This document shows positions 42,963 to 52,546 of a DNA stretch of 64,000 bases, one piece after another. The translations under genes were made by a program, and so were the position numbers. How positions within the stretch are numbered: the stretch's first letter is position 1; every line of letters starts with the position of its first letter. Below the pieces are notes generated by a model. That model was not told the DNA's origin and did no database searches. It saw only the letters and a program-made list of their open reading frames with translations. This DNA comes from Gemmata massiliana (GTDB taxonomy: Bacteria > Planctomycetota > Planctomycetia > Gemmatales > Gemmataceae), in assembly GCF_901538265.1 (NCBI RefSeq), contig NZ_LR593886.1, positions 4,981,738 through 5,045,737 on the forward strand, given 5' to 3'.

Positions 42963-44933
42963 TTATCGACTCAGTTTGTCCGCACCCGGCGCTGGCGTCT
43001 GGCCGATGGTCGCGAGGGCGTTAGTCAAAAAGTCGGTCGCGATTTTCTGCACGCGGACATCGATCGCGGCGCACGAAGAGTCCCAGGCGTCTTGCGGCGT
43101 ACCGGCCTTCCACGGTGCCCCGGACACTTCGATATACGCCTTGGCCTTCGGCTCGGTGCCGCTCGGACGCAGACAAACTTTCGCGGTCTGACCGTCACCA
43201 CCCAAACGGAAGATGAGGAAGTTTCGCGCGGCCTTGTCGGTGTCGCCTTTGAACGGTCCCATGCGGCCATCCGGGTCTTGGAGATCCTCGAAGCTCGTAA
43301 CCGGCAGGCCGCCGATTTCCTTCGGAGGGTTCTTGCGTAGCGCGTCCAGCATGCGCGCCATGTTGACCTTCCCCTCCAGACCAGTCAGCACGATGTTCAG
43401 CAGCTCGTTGCGGAAGTAGCCGAACTGTCGGTTGAGGTCGTCGAGGTAGTCCACCAGTGTGCGCCCCTGGCGCTTCTGGTAGAGCGCGGCTTCGGCCAGG
43501 AGCAGCGCGGCGCACGCGGAATCCTTGTCGCGCACCCCGGCGGTGGCCATGATGCCGTGACTTTCTTCGGTAGCGATGACAAAGTCCGCGACCGACCCGC
43601 GCACGTCGCCGTATTGGCCGGTGGATTCGATCTGCCACAGCGCGTCCGCGTGATACTTGAAGCCCACGAGGAGGTCGCTGATGGTCTGCGCGCCGAACTG
43701 TCGACCGATCCGCGTGGCCTGTCCCGTGGTCACTTCCGTCGTGATGACGATGGGCGCTGCGGGCAACGAACCGGCTCGCGCCAGTTGCGCGAGCTTGAAG
43801 TGCGTGAGCAGCGCGGCGAGTTCGTTCCCGGTAATGAACCGGAACGTGCCCTTACCATCGGGCGAGCGGTTCGCCATTGCGCCGAGTCGGTCCGCGTCCG
43901 GGTCAGTGGAGATGATAAGGTCCGCGTGGCGCTCGGTGCCAACGCGCTCGGCCCGGTCCATGCACTCCGGCACCTCGGGATTTGGGGTCTTCGTCACGTT
44001 CGGGAACTGGCCGTCGGGTGTCGCCTGTTCGGGCACCGGGATCGGGCGGAACCCTTGCGCTTCCAGTACCTCACCGGCACAGAACCCGCCGCAACCGTGC
44101 ATCGGCGTGAACACGACGCGGAGTTCGTCGGCCTTGGGTGGCCCGAGCACGCTCTCGTGGCGGCACAGTTCGATGAACGCGCGGTGCGGAGCGTCGTCCA
44201 GGAGCTGGACTTTCCCGGCCCGCAGCGCGTCTGCGAACGGGATGTGCTTGATGACCGCAACCTCGTCGACCATCTCGCTCATCAACTGGTCTTCGGGCGG
44301 TACGAGCTGGCTCCCGCGGTCGTCGTAGAACTTGCTCCCGTTGTCGTCCGGCGGGTTGTGGCTGGCGGTCATGTTCAGCCCGCCGTGCGCGCGGAGGTAG
44401 CGGATCGTGAACGACAGTTCCGGCGTGGGGACGTAGCGCTTGCTGTCGGGTGGCAGGATTACAGCCTGGATGCCGTTGGCCGCGTACACCCCGGCCGCGT
44501 GCTGACAGAACTCGCGGCTGGAGAGGTGCAGAACCGGGTTCGGGAGGGCGGGGTTGTAGACCTTCCGCTTGTCCTCGAACTGGCGCACGTCGAACGCGAG
44601 AACCACGCGGAGCGGCGACACGCCCGGGAATCGCTGGCGCAGGTACTCGCAGTGGCCCTGCACGCTCGCGCCGAGGGTCCAGAGGTTCATGCGGTTCGGC
44701 CCGATGCCGACCGATCCGCGGCGCCCCCCGGTGCCGAACGGCATTACCTGATAGAAGGAATCGAGCAGGACGGACCAGGCTCCCGCGTGGCAGAGACTCT
44801 CAATCTGCGGCCGGTAGGCGGCGAAATCGGGGTGCGTGAGCCAGGTGTTGAGGTTCGCGAGCGCCTTCTCTTTGAGTGCGGCGTCGGCGTCGATCCTGGC
44901 GAACCCGGCCCGGGCCTGGGAGATAAGGTCCAT
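42963..44933 (-). CDS. Phosphosugar mutase (phosphoglucomutase/phosphomannomutase)
   Basis: The 656-residue protein starts at ATG 44933. The alpha-D-phosphohexomutase motifs are complete: GTGGRRG near residue 67-73 for phosphate contact, TASHNP with the phosphoserine at Ser191, the metal loop DPDADRLGA, the sugar-binding region EESHG and the C-terminal phosphate loop RPSGTEPKAK. It interconverts hexose 1- and 6-phosphates; glucose versus mannose cannot be decided. The length is longer than usual PMM/PGM (about 450-580). It is the last of three minus-strand genes, 74 bases after the Ig-like gene. Confidence 0.92.
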   Translation of the reverse strand: MDLISQARAGFARIDADAALKEKALANLNTWLTHPDFAAYRPQIESLCHAGAWSVLLDSFYQVMPFGTGGRRGSVGIGPNRMNLWTLGASVQGHCEYLRQRFPGVSPLRVVLAFDVRQFEDKRKVYNPALPNPVLHLSSREFCQHAAGVYAANGIQAVILPPDSKRYVPTPELSFTIRYLRAHGGLNMTASHNPPDDNGSKFYDDRGSQLVPPEDQLMSEMVDEVAVIKHIPFADALRAGKVQLLDDAPHRAFIELCRHESVLGPPKADELRVVFTPMHGCGGFCAGEVLEAQGFRPIPVPEQATPDGQFPNVTKTPNPEVPECMDRAERVGTERHADLIISTDPDADRLGAMANRSPDGKGTFRFITGNELAALLTHFKLAQLARAGSLPAAPIVITTEVTTGQATRIGRQFGAQTISDLLVGFKYHADALWQIESTGQYGDVRGSVADFVIATEESHGIMATAGVRDKDSACAALLLAEAALYQKRQGRTLVDYLDDLNRQFGYFRNELLNIVLTGLEGKVNMARMLDALRKNPPKEIGGLPVTSFEDLQDPDGRMGPFKGDTDKAARNFLIFRLGGDGQTAKVCLRPSGTEPKAKAYIEVSGAPWKAGTPQDAWDSSCAAIDVRVQKIATDFLTNALATIGQTPAPGADKLSR

Positions 44934-45007
44934 GAACGTGCGTCCTCGCGGCGAACAGAAGCGGTCGGAGAGAACTTACCGGCCGCTCCCCGCGAAGACT
45001 ACTGCAT

Positions 45008-45433
45008 TCACTCGGCGGGGGCCGCTTGTCGGACCACCATCATTCCCGGTGGGGGACTGGTATGAACGTTGATCGCGTGGTCGAGGTGCGGGGGCGTTCC
45101 TCCATCGGCGGGGTCTACAAAGACGTGAATTTCGTAGACGCAGTTCGGTTGAAGGCTTGCACCAGGAATTACAAGAGTGAAGCCCCCCGCGCCGTTTGAG
45201 GGGATGCTGGTGGTGATCGGTCCGGGTGGAGCGGGAAGTGGAGTGAACACAACTTTGTATCGAAGGTCGCTTCGGTTGGTCGTTACGTTCACGGTGAGGT
45301 CCGTACCGGACAATACGAAAGCGTTCGCGAGTGGTACCGTGATTCGGGGCGTAGCGGCCACACCTCCTGCACCTGTCGCCGATGTCGTCGGAGCGAGCCT
45401 CGCGCTCGTTTTGGCTAGTTTCTTTTTACCCAC
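45008..45433 (-). CDS. Small Ig-like beta-sandwich protein
   Basis: The 141-residue product starts at GTG 45433; no ATG is available. A basic N terminus (MGKKKLAKTSARLAP) precedes what looks like a fibronectin/Ig-type beta domain (AFVLSGTDLTVNVTTNRSDL; NCVYEIHVFVDPADGG). There is no signal peptide. I do not recognise a family. It lies 34 bases downstream of the kinase gene, so co-transcription is likely. Confidence 0.6.
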   Translation of the reverse strand: MGKKKLAKTSARLAPTTSATGAGGVAATPRITVPLANAFVLSGTDLTVNVTTNRSDLRYKVVFTPLPAPPGPITTSIPSNGAGGFTLVIPGASLQPNCVYEIHVFVDPADGGTPPHLDHAINVHTSPPPGMMVVRQAAPAE

Positions 45434-45467
45434 GGGAGGGCGGCCTTTCTGGAAGTATGGAAGGGAG

Positions 45468-47441
45468 TTACGGGTCGAGTTTTGAGACTGTTAGGTTGCT
45501 CACGATGCACTGTCCGCTCGAACAGAAGATGCCGATTCCTGAGCCGAAAGGTAGGGGGCCGAAATCGTAGCCGGGAAATCCGCGATTCTGGCCTTTTTGG
45601 AAGATCGCCCAGCGATTGAGTTGTGTTACCGCTTCTGTGTCCCGAAGCGTCCTCAGTTGTATTCCGTCAACGCTCGCGCGAATGGCGTCGGGGCGCACAT
45701 CGATGACGACGCGGGCGAACCGCACGGTTTCGCGCTTTCCGTTGCGGTCCCAGTCCGTCAGCTTTTCGTCGCAGGTTTTTGGGGAGCCGTTTTCATTGCG
45801 TTGCCACCAATACATCTCGAGGAAATTGCGGAGCTTCCAGTTCATTGGCTTTTCGTCGTCGTCACCTGGTTTTGTGCCCATACGGATTGGTCTGTTGTCG
45901 TTAACGGTATTTTCGAGTTCAGGTTGGACTCCGACCCAGACAAGTGATTCATGTTTGAACGGTAGACCTCCCCAAACGCGCCGGCCGACGTAAACGCCAC
46001 CGCGCGCTCGGGGGGTAACTTGAAAGAGCACTGCTACGTCTGCTTCGACACGATGAGGACAGTCGAGCGATTCACTAGTCAGACTTGTGGTTCCTACTAC
46101 CGAATGAGCGAACGTGTAGTAGCCGTCGGTCGTGCCCGCTTGGAGTTCGTGTCCGGGCTCGTGGGTGAGTTCGACCAGTGGCCTCCCTTTTTCATCGGTC
46201 AGCTTGACCTTCTCGCCGTCGACGACGCGCTTGGCTAACGGCTTTGGTGGTTTCTCTGACTTGGCGGGGGTATTGAACAGTGCGGCGAATACCACAAGGG
46301 CGAAAGTGCCGCACGACATCAGCACTACGCGATCACGACGCAGGGGTTTGGTACGAGGAGGTGGAGTCAAGGTAACTGGGGTGGGAACCGTTGCCGGAAC
46401 ACTAATTGGTCGGTCGTTGAGCCAGTTGTCGAGATCATCGGCGAGGGGCGCCGCAGTCAGGTAGCGGTCTTCCGGCTTCTTCGCAAGGCACTTCCATACG
46501 ACCGCTTGGAGCGCCACCGGAACGTCCGGCGAGAGAACTGTGATCGGCTTGGGTTCGGCGGTGCGGATGCAGTGGTAAACGTCGGTAATACCGTCGTCGA
46601 TAAAGGGACGCTGACCGGTGAGCAACTCGTACAAGGTGACCCCGAGCGCCCACACGTCGCACCCGGCGGTGAGATTACCCTTTTTGCCGAAGGTCTGCTC
46701 GGGCGACATGTACTGTCGCGTGCCGATGGGCAAACCGGTGTAGGTGAGGTCGGAATCGTCGTCGATACACTTCGCGAGCCCGAAGTCCGCGACCATCGGT
46801 TCATCGCCCGGTCCGAGCAAGATGTTGAGTGGTTTGAGGTCACGGTGAAAGATCCGGGCCGCGTGGAGTGCCTCGACCGCGCGCGCGACTTTCACCATGA
46901 GGAGGACCGCGGCGCGAACGTCCGCGCGGATGCGGTTGAGGTGCTCGCTGAGCGTGCCCCCGGGCACGAACTCCATCGTGCAGTAGGGAAACCCGTGCCA
47001 GTCACCCGCGTCGTAAACGGGCACGATGTTCGGGTGTTTGATGGACGCGAGCGTGTGAACCTCGCGCACGAATCGGTCACGAGTGACGTCGTCGTGGCTG
47101 CCGGGGTTAGTGAGCTTCAGCGCGACGGGGCGACCTGTTGCGGTGTGCGTGGCGCGGTAGACCACACCCATTCCCCCTCGCCCGACGAGTTTCTCGATGA
47201 CGTAGCCGGGGATCGGTGGTAGCGATGCCGTGCGCGGTGCCGCCACGTTTTCGGTCGATTCGGGATGCGTAATCCTGTCCGGGTCGTTCGGTCCGGGGGT
47301 GGATACGGCCGGGAGCGTAGCACCCAGTGAGTTGATTCCGATAGGAACACCCGGCGCGATCCAGCCCTCAGTGGGGAGGTGCAGATGCTGGGATTGGTCC
47401 GCGTCTGGGGGGAATTGCGTTTCGGTGTTCGAGTCAGGCAT
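45468..47441 (-). CDS. Transmembrane Ser/Thr protein kinase with extracytoplasmic lectin-like domain
   Basis: The 657-residue protein starts at ATG 47441. The kinase domain (about residues 79-345) is complete: GRGGMG glycine loop, Lys109 in VALKL, HRDLKPLN (199-206), DFG (219-221) and YMSPEQ. One membrane helix follows (VVLMSCGTFALVVFAALF). The C-terminal 230 residues are extracytoplasmic and beta-rich (RARGGVYVGRRVWGGLP; IFCSSGQCIVSNLTVSKLDP), similar to the concanavalin-like DUF1080 fold, which suggests sensing of a sugar or wall component. It is divergent from mnmG. Confidence 0.92.
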   Translation of the reverse strand: MPDSNTETQFPPDADQSQHLHLPTEGWIAPGVPIGINSLGATLPAVSTPGPNDPDRITHPESTENVAAPRTASLPPIPGYVIEKLVGRGGMGVVYRATHTATGRPVALKLTNPGSHDDVTRDRFVREVHTLASIKHPNIVPVYDAGDWHGFPYCTMEFVPGGTLSEHLNRIRADVRAAVLLMVKVARAVEALHAARIFHRDLKPLNILLGPGDEPMVADFGLAKCIDDDSDLTYTGLPIGTRQYMSPEQTFGKKGNLTAGCDVWALGVTLYELLTGQRPFIDDGITDVYHCIRTAEPKPITVLSPDVPVALQAVVWKCLAKKPEDRYLTAAPLADDLDNWLNDRPISVPATVPTPVTLTPPPRTKPLRRDRVVLMSCGTFALVVFAALFNTPAKSEKPPKPLAKRVVDGEKVKLTDEKGRPLVELTHEPGHELQAGTTDGYYTFAHSVVGTTSLTSESLDCPHRVEADVAVLFQVTPRARGGVYVGRRVWGGLPFKHESLVWVGVQPELENTVNDNRPIRMGTKPGDDDEKPMNWKLRNFLEMYWWQRNENGSPKTCDEKLTDWDRNGKRETVRFARVVIDVRPDAIRASVDGIQLRTLRDTEAVTQLNRWAIFQKGQNRGFPGYDFGPLPFGSGIGIFCSSGQCIVSNLTVSKLDP

Positions 47442-47786
47442 GGGTTACTGGTGCGATTGAGTGGAAGGTCACGTCCATACCGGCGCGACCTTGTGAGTGT
47501 AACTCCTTCAATTAAAGGCGGGTGAAAACGGGGTAGCGTGCGCCCGCGTTCGCGAACGGGACCGTGGAGTTTCGTTCGGAACGATCATGGGTGCGGCTCG
47601 GGGTTCAAGAAGCGCCACACATGATACCCGATGCTCAGGCGCTGTGAAGAATGTGCCAGGTGGAATTCATCTTTCGCCGCACGAACACAGTCGGACAGAA
47701 GATCGAACCCGGCGGTGGCCGCGCGCGTCGATTTTCCGACGTTATCATGAACGGAGCGTCTGTCGATCGAGTTTGGCGAGGCAATC
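47442..47786. other. Divergent promoter region of kinase and mnmG
   Basis: No gene is visible in these 345 bases. A perfect 12-bp palindrome, CGTTCGCGAACG (47547-47558), lies roughly 100 bases upstream of the kinase gene and could be an operator. Confidence 0.45.
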
Positions 47787-49622
47787 GTGAGCACCCTGGA
47801 ATATCGGTTCGATGTCGTGGTGGTCGGCGCGGGGCACGCGGGTACGGAGGCGGCGATGGCTGCCGCGCGCCTGGGACTCAAAACGTGCCTCCTCAGTATG
47901 AATGCGGACGCGGTTGCTCAGATGAGCTGCAACCCGGCCATCGGCGGCGTGGCGAAGGGGCAAATCGTCCGCGAGATCGACGCCCTCGGTGGCGTGATGG
48001 GGAAGTGCATCGACGCCAGCGGGATTCAGTTCCGCGTGCTGAATGCCTCGAAGGGGCCGGCGATGCACTCGCCGCGCGCCCAGGCCGACAAGAAGCTCTA
48101 CCAGTTCACAATGAAGCGGTGGGTTGAGGAGCAGGAGAACCTTACGCTTCGCCAGGAACTCGTCGAAGGTCTGCTTCTGGAAGAGTTCTCCGATTCTGAG
48201 TCGGCCGCAATGAAGCGCGCCGTCGGTGTCGTAACGCGCGGCGACACGCGCTATCTGGCGCCAGCGGTGATTCTGACCACCGGCACGTTCCTTAAAGCGA
48301 TCATGCACACCGGCGAGGCGAAGACCGTCGGCGGGCGCGCCGGGGATTCGTCTGCCGAGGGCATGAGTAACAGCCTCGCCGCGGCGGGGTTCGAGCTGGC
48401 CCGGTTCAAGACCGGCACCCCGTGTCGGCTCAACGGGCGCACGATCGATTTCGCCAAATGTACCGTTCAGCCGGGTGATGACACTCCGAGGCCGTTCAGC
48501 TTTAGCACCGAGAAGATCACCGTTCCGCAAGTCGTTTGCCACAGCACCGAAACCACGGCCGCGGTTCACGATATCATTCGCGCGAATTTGCACCGTGCTC
48601 CGATGTATTCGGGCCAAATTTGTGGGCGCGGACCGCGATACTGTCCCAGTATTGAGGACAAGGTGGTACGGTTCGCCGACAAGGATTCGCACCTCCTCTT
48701 CCTGGAACCCGAGGGCTTGAACACGCGGGAGTATTACTGCAACGGCATCAGCACCAGTCTGCCGAAGGACGTGCAGGCCGAAATGCTGAAGCACATCCCG
48801 GGGCTGGAGAACGCGGAAGTGATGCGCTGGGGGTACGCGGTCGAGTACGACTTCGCCCCGCCGACGCAACTTCACCCGACGCTTGAAACCAAGCCGGTCG
48901 CCGGACTTTACTTCGCCGGGCAGATCAACGGCACCACCGGTTACGAAGAAGCCGCAGCTCAGGGGTTGATGGCTGGTCTGAACGCGGCCCTCAAACTTAA
49001 GGGAGAACCGCCGCTCGTCCTCGACCGGAGCCAGGCGTACATCGGTGTCTTGCTCGACGATCTCGTGACGAAGGGCGTAGACGAGCCGTACCGCATGTTC
49101 ACGTCGCGCGCGGAGTACCGGCTCCTCCTGCGGCACGACAACGCCGACCGCCGACTCACCCCGTTGGGGCGCCGGGTCGGGTCCGTGAGCGATGCCGATT
49201 GGGAGCGCTTCCAGCGGAAGGAGCGGGGCATCACCGAGCTTCAGCACACGCTGAAAACGAACCGCAGTGACGGCGACAACCTCGCGACGTGGTTGCGGCG
49301 CACGGAGGTCGAGTGGGTGGCGGTCGTCGCGCGCTTGCCGGCCCTCGCCGAGTGGGACGCTCGGCCCGATGTCGTCGAGCAGGTGGTTCTGGAAGCGAAG
49401 TACAGTGGCTACATCGATCGTCAGGCGGCCGAGGTAGAGCGCTTCCAGCGGCTCGAACATCGCCGCATCCCCTCCACCTTCGACTTCGCCGCAGTCCACC
49501 AACTCCGCCACGAAGCGCGCGAGAAGCTGAGTCGGGTGCGCCCCACGAGTTTAGGTCAGGCGAGCCGCATCAGCGGCATCACCCCGGCCGACTTAGCAAT
49601 GCTGTTGCTTTATCTCGATTGA
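47787..49622 (+). CDS. mnmG: tRNA uridine-5-carboxymethylaminomethyl modification enzyme MnmG
   Basis: The 611-residue protein starts at GTG 47787 after GGCGAGG. The FAD-binding motif [20 protein letters not shown] opens the chain. The family signatures [20 protein letters not shown] and [15 protein letters not shown] are present. The C-terminal helical domain ([18 protein letters not shown]) is complete. With MnmE, MnmG modifies the wobble uridine of certain tRNAs; mnmE is not in the window. Length is close to the usual 620-630. Confidence 0.97.
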   Translation: MSTLEYRFDVVVVGAGHAGTEAAMAAARLGLKTCLLSMNADAVAQMSCNPAIGGVAKGQIVREIDALGGVMGKCIDASGIQFRVLNASKGPAMHSPRAQADKKLYQFTMKRWVEEQENLTLRQELVEGLLLEEFSDSESAAMKRAVGVVTRGDTRYLAPAVILTTGTFLKAIMHTGEAKTVGGRAGDSSAEGMSNSLAAAGFELARFKTGTPCRLNGRTIDFAKCTVQPGDDTPRPFSFSTEKITVPQVVCHSTETTAAVHDIIRANLHRAPMYSGQICGRGPRYCPSIEDKVVRFADKDSHLLFLEPEGLNTREYYCNGISTSLPKDVQAEMLKHIPGLENAEVMRWGYAVEYDFAPPTQLHPTLETKPVAGLYFAGQINGTTGYEEAAAQGLMAGLNAALKLKGEPPLVLDRSQAYIGVLLDDLVTKGVDEPYRMFTSRAEYRLLLRHDNADRRLTPLGRRVGSVSDADWERFQRKERGITELQHTLKTNRSDGDNLATWLRRTEVEWVAVVARLPALAEWDARPDVVEQVVLEAKYSGYIDRQAAEVERFQRLEHRRIPSTFDFAAVHQLRHEAREKLSRVRPTSLGQASRISGITPADLAMLLLYLD

Positions 49623-49880
49623 GCAGTTATGGGCCGCTTGCCCGTTGGGGAGAAGCCGGGTAACCGGCACCACCCGCGGGGTCGGTCGCGGATTAGCTGA
49701 CGCGCACCACCCGCACAGGTCACACGGTTCCCGGCCCCGCTCCGCGGAAAGCTGGCAAAATCGTGTGGGCTGCGGTAAGTGGGGCGCCGATGATTGACGC
49801 GACCGAGTCGGCAGGAGCCTGCATCTGGTTCACGGGCAAGAGCCGCAGTTTGTTCCGGCGCGAACGCGCGTGACGGGGCG

Positions 49881-49984
49881 ACCTGGGTAAGGTGTCCGGA
49901 TCAAAAGGTCGGAAGTTGGGTCGGGCGTGAATTTCACCCCGATTACGATGATCCCGACCCGTTGATCGGACAGCGACCTTAGGT
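49881..49984. ncRNA. Candidate structured RNA
   Basis: Three nested paired regions are seen. The outer stem joins TAAGGT, GTCCG and ATCAA (49888-49904) with TTGAT, CGGAC and ACCTTA (49962-49981), interrupted by a one-base and a four-base bulge. The inner stem is GGGTCGGG (49918-49925) with CCCGACCC (49953-49960). A small hairpin GTG/CAC lies within. The strand is not determined. It could be a small RNA, a leader or a folded DNA element. Confidence 0.4.
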
Positions 49985-50204
49985 ATGATGGGGTGAGGCA
50001 GTCGTAGCCGCTCCGTCTTGCACCGCCACTGTGTCGCTTCACCCGGATCGATCGGCTGTCTTCCCCCTCCTGCGCCAGTCCGTTTCGCACTTCGAGTGCG
50101 ACGCGGAGTGCGGCGCGGCCAGATGTCCTGCGTGAGTCACGGACGAAAGTTTCGGTCCGCAGCCCGGCTCGGTCGTTCGGCCGTGCGCGGATCTCCCCCA
50201 TGCG

Positions 50205-50221
50205 AGCCGGCTGAGCCGGCC
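50205..50221. repeat. REP-like palindrome, copy 1
   Basis: AGCCGGCTGAGCCGGCC, which can fold on itself, lies 14 bases before the response regulator start. The reverse complement of the element at 63879-63896 reads AGCCGGCTGACGCCGGCC, differing by one inserted base. Confidence 0.5.
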
Positions 50222-50235
50222 AGGTGGATGCGCGT

Positions 50236-50817
50236 ATGAAGACGGTGTTCACAACCGGCGAAGCGGCGAAGATTTGCAAGGTTTCGCAGCAAACCATCAT
50301 CCGCTGTTTCGACAACGGGCAGCTCAAGGGGTTCCGCGTTCCGGGTAGCAAGTTCCGGCGCATCCCCCGTGAGGCTCTGTACAAGTTCATGAAGGACAAC
50401 GGGATCCCCACGGACGCCCTGGAGAGCGGCAAGCGCAAGGTGCTGCTCGTGGACGACGAGCCGGAAATCGTTCAGGTCGTCAACGACGCGCTCCAGGCCG
50501 ACGGGCGCTTCGAGGTCCGGATCGCGTCCAACGGGTTCGACGCGGGCATGATGGTCAAGGACTACCGCCCGGACCTCATCATCCTCGACGTGATGCTGCC
50601 GGACATCAACGGCAAGGAAGTGTGCCACCGCGTGCGCGCCGACGCTTCGATGGAAGACGTCCGGATCATCTGCATCTCGGGCATGATCGAAGAGGACAAG
50701 GTTCAGGAACTCAAGCTCGCGGGCGCCGACGACTTCCTCCCGAAGCCGTTCGATGTGGACCACCTCATCGAAAAGATGTGCGCCCAACTGGATATCGAAA
50801 CCGGCGTTCTGGCCTGA
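50236..50817 (+). CDS. Response regulator with N-terminal excisionase-type DNA-binding domain
   Basis: The protein has 193 residues from ATG 50236; GTG 50224 is in frame, but AGGTGG at 50222 is well placed as ribosome binding site for 50236. Residues 1-55 are a MerR/excisionase-like helix-turn-helix (TTGEAAKICKVSQQTIIRCF; GFRVPGSKFRRIPREAL). Residues about 67-185 form a receiver domain with Asp73/Asp74, phosphoacceptor Asp118 in ILDVMLP, Ser148 and Lys170. The order, DNA-binding domain before receiver, is the reverse of most regulators. The histidine kinase follows 61 bases later. Confidence 0.93.
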   Translation: MKTVFTTGEAAKICKVSQQTIIRCFDNGQLKGFRVPGSKFRRIPREALYKFMKDNGIPTDALESGKRKVLLVDDEPEIVQVVNDALQADGRFEVRIASNGFDAGMMVKDYRPDLIILDVMLPDINGKEVCHRVRADASMEDVRIICISGMIEEDKVQELKLAGADDFLPKPFDVDHLIEKMCAQLDIETGVLA

Positions 50818-50878
50818 AGTTGGTCCGGACGATCGGCCGGCACGTACCGGCCGTTCGCCTCAACCGAGGAGTCTCTCA

Positions 50879-52546
50879 GTGCCAGGGAAGGCGGTGGGGC
50901 GGACCGCGGCGGGAGTGCCGTGGCTGTGCCCCAATACAGATAGCCTGATTCGGCTCGCCGATGCCCCGGCGGGTCTCGCGCGGCAATCTGCCGCCGACGG
51001 TTCCGTCGATGTCGGGCTGCTCGCGTTCCTGCTCCGGTTCGCTCCCCCGGCCACACAGCCGGAACTAGGTTTGTTTTGCCCGTCTGCACTTTCTGTCGCC
51101 GCACTTCCAGACACTGCTGCTGCGTATCTAGCTGCCACACCAAGTGGTTGGGTCAATCCCGAGTCGGCAGTAGCGAAGCGGTGCCGCGAGTTTTCCACTC
51201 GCGCAAACGCATTTGCACGAGCGCTGGTTGCGCACACACGCCGGACGAGCGCCGAGCGAGTGGCCGCGATCATGTGGCTCGCGCCGCTGGGCTGGCTCGC
51301 GGTGGCGTCTGCCGAACCACTGCACGATCCCGCTTCGTCGTCCACAGTCGAACTTCAAGCTGAACTCTGGGGGCTCGACCAGAACGCGATCGCGCGCCGA
51401 CTCGCGAACCGCTGGCGCCTGCCCGATTGGATCGCGACCGTTCTGGGGAACTTGAACCTGCCGCTGGTCGCGGCTCGCGCGGTTGCAGTCGACTTCGATC
51501 TCTTTATTCTCGCACAATTTGCGGCTCTCGAAACAGAACGCCGGGGTCATTCGCTCGGACTTACAGTCGGCGCGGACCGCGCGTCGCTACTCAAGGAACT
51601 CAAACTCGACGCCGCGACTGTCGGTGAACTGTGGGCGCAGTCCACAGCGGCCTTGCAGTCAGATGCAGTGCCTGCATCGAACGTCGATCCGAACCCGCAC
51701 AAAGTTCCGCTCGTCACGAATCTCCTGAAGATGGCGGGGGAGAGTCGGCGCCGAAACGGGGCTTCGCTCGTTGTTCGGCTCGAAGATCGCCTCGACGATC
51801 TCCACCGCGCGGTTGCCCACGTCGGTGGTGAAGCCGACACGCGGGTGCGGGACGCGAAACTCGCGGCTCTGGCCGAACTTGCGGCCGGGGCCGGGCACGA
51901 GATCAACAACCCGCTCGCGATCATTTCGGGCCACGCCCAACGACTCGCGCGCACCGAGCCGGACCCGGATCGCGGCGCGACGTTGCAAACCATCATTCGC
52001 CAAACGCAGCGAATTTCGGGAATTGTGCGCGACCTCATGCAGTTCGCGCGGCCGTCGCAGCCGAAACCGCATCGTGTGACAGCAGCCGATCTCGTGAACG
52101 CGGTCCGCGACGAACTCGCGCCGTTCGCGGCGGAAAAGCGCGTTCGGCTGGAAGTCGGAACCGTTCCGGCCAACGCATTCGTTCGCTGTGATCTCGCGCA
52201 GCTCAAACACGCTCTCGTCGCAGTCGTCCGAAACGGCATTGAGGCCGCAGGGGTGGACGGCTGGGCGCGGATCAGTTGCCACGACAGCGATGAAGAGTTC
52301 GTTGCGTTCACCATCGAGGACAGCGGACCCGGACTGAGTGCGGCCGCCCTCGAACATGCGTTCGACCCGTTCTACTGCGGGCGCTCGGCTGGTCGCGGTC
52401 GCGGGCTGGGACTACCCACCGCCTGGCAATTCGTGCGGCAAAACGGCGGCGACGTGCGCCACGAACCCGTGAGCGGCTCGACGCGGTTCGTCGTGACTGT
52501 TCCGCGCTCCATCACACTCGAGTTCCTCGACCGTCAGTCCGCTTAG
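50879..52546 (+). CDS. HDOD-domain sensor histidine kinase
   Basis: The protein has 555 residues from GTG 50879, preceded by GAGGAG; the open frame extends to 50753 over the end of the regulator gene. The N-terminal half is helical and HDOD-like (IARRLANRWRLPDWIATVLG). The HisKA region has His340 in AGHEINNPLAIISGHAQRL. The ATPase domain shows EDSGPGL, a second G-rich motif GRGLGLPTA and the end NGGDVRHEPV. No membrane helix is present, so it is a cytoplasmic sensor. It is the probable partner of the preceding regulator. Confidence 0.88.
   Translation: MPGKAVGRTAAGVPWLCPNTDSLIRLADAPAGLARQSAADGSVDVGLLAFLLRFAPPATQPELGLFCPSALSVAALPDTAAAYLAATPSGWVNPESAVAKRCREFSTRANAFARALVAHTRRTSAERVAAIMWLAPLGWLAVASAEPLHDPASSSTVELQAELWGLDQNAIARRLANRWRLPDWIATVLGNLNLPLVAARAVAVDFDLFILAQFAALETERRGHSLGLTVGADRASLLKELKLDAATVGELWAQSTAALQSDAVPASNVDPNPHKVPLVTNLLKMAGESRRRNGASLVVRLEDRLDDLHRAVAHVGGEADTRVRDAKLAALAELAAGAGHEINNPLAIISGHAQRLARTEPDPDRGATLQTIIRQTQRISGIVRDLMQFARPSQPKPHRVTAADLVNAVRDELAPFAAEKRVRLEVGTVPANAFVRCDLAQLKHALVAVVRNGIEAAGVDGWARISCHDSDEEFVAFTIEDSGPGLSAAALEHAFDPFYCGRSAGRGRGLGLPTAWQFVRQNGGDVRHEPVSGSTRFVVTVPRSITLEFLDRQSA

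Larger units (their letters stand above)
49623..50235. other. Intergenic region with structured element
   Basis: The 613 bases between mnmG and the response regulator hold no convincing protein gene. They contain a strongly folded element (49881-49984), a small hairpin CGCACT/AGTGCG near 50089 and a REP-like palindrome just before the next gene. Confidence 0.5.

Noticed and set aside
49830..50438. 202-codon minus-strand frame upstream of the response regulator
   Set aside because: It runs through the structured element and into the regulator gene in antisense; no protein features.
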